NCBI GenBank assembly: GCA_937951485.1
Contig: CALEDJ010000015.1
Coordinates: forward strand, 1-64,000
Direction of reading: 5' to 3'
Source: an uncultured bacterium
Lineage (GTDB): Bacteria > Hydrogenedentota > Hydrogenedentia > Hydrogenedentales > CAILVY01
Length of the DNA stretch: 64,000 nt
Both the position numbers and the translations under genes were made by a program. Each line of letters begins with the position of its first letter. Within the stretch, counting starts at the first letter, position 1. A model generated the notes under the pieces. It ran no database searches, was not told the DNA's origin, and was given only the letters and a program-made list of their open reading frames with translations. Shown one piece after another: positions 9,442-15,810 of this stretch.

Positions 9442-10296
9442 TCATCCTCGCCAGTGCCTGCTTTCCAGCGCGCGAAACGTCAAAAAAATGAAGAACGCGC
9501 TGAACAGGAGATAATACGCAATATCTTTGGGCTGGAAAATGCCCTGCGCCATGTCCTTGGCGTGCGCGTCCAGCGCGAGTTCCGCCATCAAGGCGCGGAA
9601 GATGCCATACAGAAACTGCAGGGGCGCCTGCGCCAGTTCCGGCCACGCGGCGGGAACCGGTCCCTGCGCCGGGAGGTCTGCGCCGACGTTGCCTATCACA
9701 TACAACACCAGCGTCAACCCGAAGGTCACAACGCCCGAGGTGATCTGGTTGCGGGTCACGGAAGACACGAACATGCCCAGACTGATAAACGCGGCGCTCA
9801 TCAGAAACACGGTGATTACGCCAAAGACCAGCACGGCAGGCTCCACGGCCACAAAATACGAGACCACCGCCAGATGCACGCTCAAGACCAGCATCATCAC
9901 CAGCACCATGCCCATCGCCGCGAAATACTTGCCGAAGATAATCTCCCGGTCCCGCAGCGGATAGGTCAACAGCAATTCGATGGTGCCCCGGTGCCGTTCC
10001 TCCGCCAGAAGCCGCATCGTGATCAACGGCGTCAGGAACATGATCAGCACCCCACAGAAAACCAAAAACGGGCTTAACAGCGTCTCCTCAAAATCGGGCA
10101 CGCTCGGATAGCCATATTGACTCGGCGACTGCGTGATCTGCGCGAACATGAAAAAGGTCAGTGTGAATGCCAGCCCCGAAACCACCGCCACCATGCCCAC
10201 CACTACATAGCCCACGGGGGTCAGGAAATAACTTTTGAACTCGCGCTTGCACACCGCCCAGATGTTCCGCGCACTTTCCCGGAATCCATGCGTCAT
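9442..10296 (-). CDS. ABC-2 type transporter permease (GldF-like)
   Basis: 284 residues, ATG start, six predicted membrane helices (for example VVVGMVAVVSGLAFTLTFFM and VFGVITVFLMSAAFISLGMF). The cytoplasmic loop MRLLAEERHRGTIELLLTYP carries the conserved EExxGTIE coupling motif of ABC-2 permeases that works with the ATPase. The ATPase gene ends 33 bp upstream. The pair likely forms an exporter together with the GldG-like and DUF4340 proteins. The 340-bp repeat-containing gap downstream interrupts an otherwise tight operon. Confidence 0.88.
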   Translation of the reverse strand: MTHGFRESARNIWAVCKREFKSYFLTPVGYVVVGMVAVVSGLAFTLTFFMFAQITQSPSQYGYPSVPDFEETLLSPFLVFCGVLIMFLTPLITMRLLAEERHRGTIELLLTYPLRDREIIFGKYFAAMGMVLVMMLVLSVHLAVVSYFVAVEPAVLVFGVITVFLMSAAFISLGMFVSSVTRNQITSGVVTFGLTLVLYVIGNVGADLPAQGPVPAAWPELAQAPLQFLYGIFRALMAELALDAHAKDMAQGIFQPKDIAYYLLFSAFFIFLTFRALESRHWRG

Positions 10297-10329
10297 AGGC
10301 GTCTTGTATTTCGCTCCTGCGTATTCGTG

Positions 10330-11076
10330 TCAGTCCATCTCAGTCCGCGTCGCTGCCTGTTGGTCCGCCGCCACCGCTTCGATGAAGACCTCCTCCAGGC
10401 TTTTTCCCCGGTCCGGGCCGGTCAGCCGGTCCATGCGGTCCTGGGTTACAATCCGGCCATGGTTGATGATGATTACCCGCTCACAAACCATCGCCACTTC
10501 CGGCAGGATGTGCGTGCTTAGCAGAATGGTATGTTCCGCACCCAGTTCCTTGATCATCTGCCGGATGTCCACAATCTGGCGGGGGTCCAGGCCCACCGTC
10601 GGCTCGTCCAGAATCAGTACGGGCGGGTTGCCAATCAGCGCCTGCGCCAGGCCCACCCGTTGCCGGTAGCCCTTTGACAGGTTTCCAATCAGCCGTTTCG
10701 ACATCTCCGTCAAACCGCAGCGCGTGATCGCGCGATCCACTTCTGCGCGCCGCGCCGCGCGCGGCACCCCCTTCACCTCCGCCACGTAATTCAGAAAGCC
10801 CGACACCACCATCTCGTCATAAAGCGGGACCCGCTCCGGCATGTACCCCACGCGGCGCTTCACCTCGATGGGATCCGTGTGCACCTCGTACCCCCCCACC
10901 CGCGCCGTCCCCGATGTCGCCGGAAAAAAGCCCGTCAATATGCGCATCGCCGTGCTCTTTCCAGCGCCGTTCGGCCCCAGAAATCCAACGATCTCGCGCT
11001 CCCCCACCGAAAACGACGCATTGTCCAACGCCACAATGGCCCCATAGCGCTTGCTCAGGCCCGAAACTTCAATCAT
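10330..11076 (-). CDS. ABC transporter ATP-binding protein (GldA/CcmA-like)
   Basis: 248 residues. Walker A GPNGAGKST is near residue 35, signature LSKGYRQR near 135, Walker B VLILDEPTVGLDP near 153, and the switch histidine in LLSTHILPE. This is the drug/gliding-type ABCB subfamily that energises ABC-2 permeases. First gene of the minus-strand operon 11076 to 5608. A TTGACA on the minus strand at 11252-11247 could be its -35 box, but the -10 is not clear. Confidence 0.92.
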   Translation of the reverse strand: MIEVSGLSKRYGAIVALDNASFSVGEREIVGFLGPNGAGKSTAMRILTGFFPATSGTARVGGYEVHTDPIEVKRRVGYMPERVPLYDEMVVSGFLNYVAEVKGVPRAARRAEVDRAITRCGLTEMSKRLIGNLSKGYRQRVGLAQALIGNPPVLILDEPTVGLDPRQIVDIRQMIKELGAEHTILLSTHILPEVAMVCERVIIINHGRIVTQDRMDRLTGPDRGKSLEEVFIEAVAADQQAATRTEMD

Positions 11077-11394
11077 TCAAGAATCTCCGGCAAAACGACG
11101 GACTTTCGGCGCATATTGCCGCAAGCCAAACACCCAGATCGCCCACCCTACCACGTTTTTCAGTGGCGGCACAAACGGGAGGCCCGGCAGGGGGGCGTCA
11201 ATGTGGCAGAAAATGCCGCGAAAATAGTTCCAATATGGAGCATTGTTGTCAACTTTTTCCCTTTCCATGGGATCATATATCGAAAAAAAGCCAATAAATC
11301 AAGCCCATCCCTTCCGATAAGAATATCGGCACAAGAAATGCTCTTTAACCGGTTGAAGACAGTCGAAAAGCAGGAGCAGAAAGGCAGGCAGTTT
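11077..11394. other. Divergent intergenic region between the ABC operon and a small zinc-ribbon gene
   Basis: About 320 bp with no gene I can support. It should hold the promoters of the minus-strand ABC operon and of the small plus-strand gene at 11395. A minus-strand TTGACA at 11252-11247 is the only good promoter hexamer seen. Confidence 0.5.
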
Positions 11395-11589
11395 ATGCTG
11401 GTGCAATGTTGTGTATGTGGTCGGGTGCGTGACGGCGCGACATGGACGCGCCCGGCGAAAACGCCCGATCGTATGGAAAAAATCAGTCACGGGTATTGCC
11501 CCCCCTGCGCCGCAAAGGCCTTTCAGGAACTTCGCAGACAACACCACCGCCTCTCACGGATCCCCCCCAAGGCGGTCCTGAGCCTGTGA
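11395..11589 (+). CDS. Small cysteine-rich (zinc-ribbon-like) protein
   Basis: 64 residues from ATG 11395; an in-frame ATG at 11338 would add 19. The pattern CCVCGRVRD-x(19)-SHGYCPPCAAKA resembles the short CxxC/HGxCxxC modules found alone or appended to sensory proteins in many anaerobes. Probably a metal-binding regulatory protein. No strong ribosome binding site is visible, so the start is uncertain. Confidence 0.5.
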   Translation: MLVQCCVCGRVRDGATWTRPAKTPDRMEKISHGYCPPCAAKAFQELRRQHHRLSRIPPKAVLSL

Positions 11590-11696
11590 TACGCTGCCGG
11601 ATTTCCGCCCCGCGCAGGCGCGCCGACAAAGAAGCATTCAACGTTCTGGGTGTTTAACAACGCGGGCAACTCTTTGAAGTCGGACTTCAGTTTCAT
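11523..11696 (-). pseudogene. 5' fragment of a nucleotidyltransferase-type (toxin-like) gene
   Basis: From ATG 11696 the product begins MKLKSDFKELPALLNTQNVE, which matches the start of small nucleotidyltransferase-fold proteins of toxin-antitoxin-like pairs (usually followed by YxxVGGYAxxxHG and a GxxD catalytic site). Here homology stops after VECFFVGA and the frame ends at 57 residues, before any catalytic motif, so the gene is broken. It overlaps the upstream partner ORF by 59 bp in another frame. Confidence 0.5.
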
Positions 11697-11823
11697 GCGC
11701 CGGCCTCCAGAGATATTCCACCGCTGCAATGCGTTCTTCGGGACTACGCGACAGCCAATACGCCGGGTTCTCCTTCACTTCGTCAAATGCGGAGAGTTTC
11801 GCCTTGCGCACCACCTTGTCCAT
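11638..11823 (-). CDS. Small partner protein of a nucleotidyltransferase pair
   Basis: 61 residues from ATG 11823. The sequence NPAYWLSRSPEERIAAVEYL and the ending RLQRVARVVKHPER fit a family of 60-90-residue proteins encoded just before small nucleotidyltransferase genes. The segment between (normally RRQxYG) is altered. The partner gene downstream is truncated, so this module is probably dead or orphaned. Confidence 0.5.
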   Translation of the reverse strand: MDKVVRKAKLSAFDEVKENPAYWLSRSPEERIAAVEYLWRPAHETEVRLQRVARVVKHPER

Positions 11824-11905
11824 CAAGGAATGCCTTGGTTCTTCGTGGCTGGCACGCTGGGGGGCATTGCGCCCTGCCCGCCTATTGAAATACCTGTTTG
11901 TGCCC

Positions 11906-12136
11906 TCAGACGGACGCCGCCCCCTCCGCCAACGGGTTGTTCAAAGATAGTTCATAGCGGAAAACAGTATCCAAGTCCATTTTCTTGGATGCATTGAGGA
12001 TTTCAATTCCCACAATCCCATCGTCGGCGGTCGTATCAAGGTTCACACCTGCATCAAGTTCTATCACGCCCTCCGGCTCACGATTACCTAATTCACGATT
12101 ACCTAATCGTATGTAAAGGGCATCCCCTTGTATCAT
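11906..12136 (-). CDS. DUF2283 family protein (antitoxin-like partner of DUF4258)
   Basis: 76 residues. DALYIRL, VIELDAGVNLD and GIVGIEILNASK are the DUF2283 hallmarks. The usual first few residues are missing: translation starts at MIQGDALYIRL, with family-like sequence possibly continuing upstream without a good start codon. Between the two halves of the domain LGNRE is present twice because of a 15-bp tandem duplication (12077-12106). DUF2283 genes usually follow a DUF4258 gene, and a broken DUF4258 reading frame lies 4 bp upstream. Confidence 0.65.
   Translation of the reverse strand: MIQGDALYIRLGNRELGNREPEGVIELDAGVNLDTTADDGIVGIEILNASKKMDLDTVFRYELSLNNPLAEGAASV
12077..12106. repeat. 15-bp in-frame tandem duplication inside the DUF2283 gene
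   Basis: CTCACGATTACCTAA (12077-12091) is followed directly by TTCACGATTACCTAA (12092-12106), one mismatch. It adds five residues (LGNRE) without shifting the frame. Confidence 0.9.
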
Positions 12137-12140
12137 ATAA

Positions 12141-12374
12141 TCAGACCAGCATGATGTTTTTTCCTTTTTTCAGCGGATACGCTGTTATCACGATTATATC
12201 AACGCCCACAGCAACAACGATCTTTATCTGGTATTTGAAACCTTCAACATGCCCGATGATTTCGTGATTGCCCTTCGCAAACTCTTTGCCCGCCAACAAC
12301 ATCTGTACGACTTGTTCCGGAATGCCCTAAAGTCGCCTCCTGTTGCCTGCATGTCGTGATATCGTTATCGTCAC
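12141..12374 (-). pseudogene. DUF4258 family gene with an in-frame amber codon
   Basis: On the minus strand GTG 12374 opens VTITISRHAGNRRRL, then TAG at 12329-12327, then GIPEQVVQMLLAG and, further on, VITAYPLKKGKN to TGA 12143-12141. The two halves join into one DUF4258 domain (SRHAxxRxxxRGI ... VITxYPxKKGK), with the amber codon where an arginine is usual. DUF4258 proteins are small RelE/BrnT-like candidates for toxins. The gene lies directly before the DUF2283 gene, as in intact modules. The stop may be real decay or a sequencing error. Confidence 0.6.
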
Positions 12375-12416
12375 TTGCAATAACCCCCTGTTTTCCCGGC
12401 GCGACAGCGCGCGACT

Positions 12417-12794
12417 TTACTTCTCCGGAGCCTCAAAATAATCGTCTTCGGCGATATCGGGAACGCCGATAACGAGGACGCGCATCCGGCCGCGCGCGGC
12501 ATGGACGACGCCGGGGGGAATATGCACGAGCGTACCCCGGCTGACCGGATGCTCCGCTCCATCGAGCACAACCGCGCCTTCCCCTTCCAACACATAGTAG
12601 AGTTCCGTGGACCGCTTGTGGTAATGCGGCTTCGCGCCTTCAATGTCCACCGCGTGCGCCCAGGCGGCGGGGGCCAGTTCGGCGTCCTCGCGGCTGATGA
12701 GGCGATAACGCCAGCCGCACGCGCTCTTCTCGCGTCTCGCATCGGCCTCACTGCGCACAATAATCGCGCCGCCTTGCTGTTGATTCATGGGCAT
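12417..12794 (-). CDS. Cupin domain protein
   Basis: 125 residues from ATG 12794, with AGGAGG 5 nt upstream (an ATG at 12788 is also possible). A single conserved-cupin barrel: HYHKRSTELYYVLEGEG is metal-binding motif 1 and RGTLVHIPPGVVHAA is motif 2, with the usual His/Glu ligands present. Such proteins bind a metal and act as small-molecule isomerases or dioxygenase-like enzymes or as sensors. Nothing in the neighbourhood suggests a substrate. Confidence 0.8.
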   Translation of the reverse strand: MPMNQQQGGAIIVRSEADARREKSACGWRYRLISREDAELAPAAWAHAVDIEGAKPHYHKRSTELYYVLEGEGAVVLDGAEHPVSRGTLVHIPPGVVHAARGRMRVLVIGVPDIAEDDYFEAPEK

Positions 12795-13124
12795 AAACCC
12801 TCCTGTTGGCGTTAAAGCCAGTATAGCGGCCTGCGCCCACGCCGGACAAGCCGGCGGCTGGAAAGCCACTGGAAATGCCAGGGGGTGCCGCTGGAAATCT
12901 CCGTTTCTCGACACAAGCCTTTACGTCCATGATATTCCTCCGACCAATCCGACCGGGGGACATGGTGGGTTCCGCTTTGCTGCCCCCGCGCTACGTTGTT
13001 TTCGTCCGCCCCGTCCGCCCCTCTGACCTGTCCGGCCTGTCCGACCAAAGAACCTTCCCGGGAGGATTCGCTTCGACGGCACCCCCTGTCGGAGCGCAGC
13101 AGCCACTGCCACGGAAAAGGTCCC
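12795..13124. other. Gene-free spacer with GTCCG-type low-complexity DNA
   Basis: About 330 bp between the cupin start and the end of the membrane protein gene. It contains repeated TGTCCG/CGTCCG pieces around 13009-13048 that give spurious open frames on both strands. I see no gene and no clear terminator. Confidence 0.5.
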
Positions 13125-13805
13125 TCATTCCGGCGCGGGAGCGGGAACGTGGCGCATGTGGATCAGCCAAAGGTTACGCAGGTAAACGGGCAGGGTGGCG
13201 GCCAGACCCAGCGCGAAGACCCACTCGCCGCGCGGCGCGTAGGAGATGATCTGGAGAAGGGACGCGACGACGCTGATGTGCCAGAAGATGACCGGCACGA
13301 CGCTCTTGCGTTTGGCTTCGGTCACCACCCATTGCAGGAAGAAGCGACAGGCGAAAAGCGCCTGTCCGACGGTGCCCACCGCGATGAGCATCCAGGTCCG
13401 CACCGCTTCATCGGGATGGGTGGCATGGTATTCGTTGAACCAGGTGTAGGCAACAAGGGCCATGGCCGCCAGACACACTGCCCCCGCGATGCCATGGACG
13501 AGAAGCGACCGTTCCCGGCTGAGCACGCCTTTCTCGCGCCAGATGTGGACCAGGTTGCGGGTGTACACCACGATATTGAAACTGTAACTGAGCGCGCCGA
13601 CCGGCGACTGGAGATAAAAGACGGCGTAGGGGAACAACATCAGCGCGCCGACGCCGCTCATGTACCAGAAGCCGACCGGCACCACGCTGCGTTTGCGCCG
13701 TTCGGATACATACCATTGCAGATAGAAGCGGCCAAAGAAGATCAGTCCGCCCGTCACGCCGACCGTTTTCCAGAACAGCGCCCATAATCCGAATTCCGCC
13801 AACAC
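13125..13805 (-). CDS. Membrane protein with two lipid-A-biosynthesis N-terminal (LAB_N) domains
   Basis: 226 residues, GTG start 4 bp after the stop of the glycosyltransferase gene. Two similar units: FGRFYLQWYVSERRKRSVVP-x-GFW near residue 24 and CRFFLQWVVTEAKRKSVVP-x-IFW near residue 150. These R-F-xLQW-xxSE-xKxS-xxP-xxFW motifs define LAB_N, a three-helix module found at the start of some lipid A proteins and as stand-alone genes. It is coupled to the upstream dolichol-phosphate-mannose-synthase-like gene, which suggests a shared role in lipid-linked sugar or lipid A modification. Confidence 0.8.
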   Translation of the reverse strand: MLAEFGLWALFWKTVGVTGGLIFFGRFYLQWYVSERRKRSVVPVGFWYMSGVGALMLFPYAVFYLQSPVGALSYSFNIVVYTRNLVHIWREKGVLSRERSLLVHGIAGAVCLAAMALVAYTWFNEYHATHPDEAVRTWMLIAVGTVGQALFACRFFLQWVVTEAKRKSVVPVIFWHISVVASLLQIISYAPRGEWVFALGLAATLPVYLRNLWLIHMRHVPAPAPE

Positions 13806-13808
13806 GTC

Positions 13809-14534
13809 CTATTCTTCTCCTTCCATCCGACACACCACATAACGCCGACGAAGCCATCCCACCCCGATCAAATCATACAGGCCGCGCCAAAGCCGGTCGC
13901 GGATGCCATACTTGGACACGCCGTGCCGGCGCGGATGATGCCGCACGGGACATTCCACCAGCGTCAGGCCCGCCGCCCGAATCATCACCGCAAAAAAGCG
14001 ATGCACACCGTTGAACAGAACAAAATGCTCCACACAGCATCGGCGGAATCCCTTGTTTCCGCATCCCGCATCGCGCACACCATCATGCAGCAACGCATTT
14101 CGGACCACATTCGCCACGCGGCTGGACACCCTGCGCACCCAGGTGTCGTGCCGCGCAGTCCGGTATCCACAGACACAGTCATAGTCCCGGAGCAGCCTCA
14201 GAAAACGCGGAAAATCCGCCGGGTCATTCTGCAGGTCGCCGTCAAGGGTCAGGATGTACTCGCCGCGGGCGCGCCGCATTCCTGTCACCAGCGCCGCAGA
14301 CTGGCCATAATTCCGCGCCAGATGCACCGGGCGGATGCGCGCATCCGCCGCCGCCAGCGCATTCAATTGCGCCCGGGTGCCGTCCGTGCTGCCATCGTTC
14401 ACCAACACGCACTCGTAATCGTAGTCGGGCAGATCAAGAAAGACCGCCGCAATGCGCTCCGCCAGCGGCCTCACATTGTCTTCTTCGTTGAAAAACGGAA
14501 CCACCACCGACACAAGTTGCTTCACAAGCGGCAT
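13809..14534 (-). CDS. Family 2 glycosyltransferase (polyprenyl-phosphate sugar transferase-like)
   Basis: 241 residues. SVVVPFFNEEDNV opens the GT-A fold. VNDGSTDGT and LDGDLQNDP carry the nucleotide-sugar and metal-binding aspartates. HPRRHGVSKYG is the acceptor-loop motif typical of dolichyl/undecaprenyl-phosphate mannosyl- or glucosyl-transferases. There are no clear membrane helices of its own; the neighbour encoded 3 bp downstream is a membrane protein, which may supply the anchor. A TATAAT-like -10 box lies on the minus strand at 14695-14690. Confidence 0.85.
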   Translation of the reverse strand: MPLVKQLVSVVVPFFNEEDNVRPLAERIAAVFLDLPDYDYECVLVNDGSTDGTRAQLNALAAADARIRPVHLARNYGQSAALVTGMRRARGEYILTLDGDLQNDPADFPRFLRLLRDYDCVCGYRTARHDTWVRRVSSRVANVVRNALLHDGVRDAGCGNKGFRRCCVEHFVLFNGVHRFFAVMIRAAGLTLVECPVRHHPRRHGVSKYGIRDRLWRGLYDLIGVGWLRRRYVVCRMEGEE

Positions 14535-14813
14535 CCGACCAGCGCGTATCCGTTGCGATTACCCAGACGGACAACCACGCACCTTGTTCCCCCTCTTTGT
14601 TGTTGCTTCCCCGTAGAAACCTTCGCGCGTCATAAGAGGACATCGTCTGGCAGCCGGAACTGAAGGACCGGCCCTTTCACGGGTTTAGAATTATACCTTG
14701 GCGCGTCCCGAAAAGCACATCCGCGCAGCGCGCCATCTGGAACCTTACCGGGAGAGAAATCATCGAGACATTTGCGATCTTACCGAACAGAACAATGCAA
14801 GGGAGGCCGCAAG

Positions 14814-15209
14814 ATGGCTGGAGAACGGTTGGAGCAGGCGTTGAAGTTGAAGAGGTTCCGTCGGCGGTGCGCGAAGGCCGCTCGAAGTGGAAAAAGTGCG
14901 GTGCTCAACGAGTTCTGCGCGGCAACGGGGTATCATCCCAAATACGCGAACGCGCTGTTGAACCGTCCGGCGGATGAGCCGGTCAAGGTGCGCAAGCGCC
15001 GCCGGGGTCCGGCATATTCGGAGGCGGCCCTTGGGGCGAAAGAGACAGTCTGGAAAGCGGCCGGGTATCCGTGGTCTCACCGGCCCAAGGCGCTGTTGCC
15101 GCTGTGGCTGCCGTGGCTGCGCCGGCGCCTGCCCCAATTGACGCCTGCGGTAGCGCAGGAGATGTTGCGGATTTCGGCGCGTCAACTCGACCGGCGGCTG
15201 CAAGGATAT
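14814..15209 (+). pseudogene. Truncated integrase/transposase (N-terminal part only)
   Basis: From ATG 14814 (GGAGG upstream) the product contains LNEFCAATGYHPKYANALLN, RKRRRGPAYS, WKAAGYPWSHRPKALLPLWL and MLRISARQLDRRL. This is the conserved N-terminal DNA-binding half of IS481/ISNCY-like integrases, in which the DDE catalytic core should follow. The match stops at about 15209; the frame stays open to 15713 but encodes unrelated residues. The catalytic domain is lost, so the gene is dead. Confidence 0.7.
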
Positions 15210-15210
15210 A

Positions 15211-15501
15211 GGAGACAGGCACCTGTTTTTACTGTTTCCTGCCTGTCATGTCAGGTTTTTGGGAACCGCGTGGGCGGCCTGCCGGCAGCGGGCGCAGACG
15301 GCGGCCGGGCATCTGCTCCAGTTTGCCGGGGAAACTGTCGCGGCCCAAGGGGTGACCGGTGCGCGTGTGCGGGCGTAGCGCCTCCACCCTTTCATCGTTT
15401 CGAAACTGTTGCAGCGTCTCGCGCCACACGGCGGCGGACGGACATGACCGTGCGCCACGCTTCCATGTGCAGTACGGGATACGCCGCGCCCATGCCGCCA
15501 T
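15211..15501 (-). pseudogene. 3' remnant of an IS200-like/REP-associated (Y1) transposase with its terminal motif
   Basis: On the minus strand the frame ending at 15229 encodes WRETLQQFRNDERVEALRPH, TRTGHPLGRDSFPGKLE and GRRLRPLPAGRP. This is the C-terminal signature of Transposase_17/RAYT proteins (LRxxTRTGRPLG-x-xF-x-xLE). The catalytic HUH and tyrosine regions are absent. Just past the stop, 15211-15225 reads GGAGACAGGCACCTG, like the GGGACAGGCACC ends of such elements. The junction coincides with the point where the integrase homology (14814-15209) ends, so one relic interrupts the other. Confidence 0.55.
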
Positions 15502-15534
15502 GCGCCGCGGCGCTCAGCCGCCAAGGAAAGCATG

Positions 15535-15571
15535 TTGCGGTATTCCGCAAGGGCATTGTGGATTGCCGCAA
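15535..15571. promoter_or_regulatory. Paired enhancer-like dyads upstream of the cooS promoter
   Basis: TTGCGG-TATT-CCGCAA (15535-15550, perfect dyad) and TTGTGG-ATTG-CCGCAA (15556-15571) start 21 bp apart, two helical turns. They lie 145-181 bp upstream of the -24 GG of the sigma54 promoter at 15716. The same paired motif precedes the other three sigma54 promoters of the island. Probable binding sites of the regulator encoded at 21997-23373. Confidence 0.75.
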
Positions 15572-15713
15572 TTCGGTCCGGTGGTACGCCCCCCAGGCGC
15601 CCGGGATATTGATTTTTTTGTTCTGGTCATTTCATCGAAAAGGATTATACGCAACAACATATTTCAGAGACAGCGGCCTGAAGGCCCTCCGCTGCGCCCC
15701 CCGGACCGCGTGA

Positions 15714-15731
15714 AAGGCACGGGAATTGCTC
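15714..15731 (+). promoter_or_regulatory. Sigma54 (-24/-12) promoter of the CO dehydrogenase operon
   Basis: GGCACGGGAATTGCT: GG at 15716-15717 and GC at 15728-15729, with the required 10 bp between them. Transcription should start near 15741, 70 nt before the cooS ATG at 15811. Confidence 0.8.
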
Positions 15732-15810
15732 ATTGGAACGCGCATGATGATGAATTTTACCAGTTTAATGCGGTTACTCAAACTTGACGACAACAGGTAA
15801 AGGAGTGCAC

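Noticed and set aside
14772-15713. Intact 313-codon transposase
   Set aside because: Only the first third matches the integrase family; the remainder reads through unrelated DNA, including the antisense IS200-like remnant and the cooS enhancer region.
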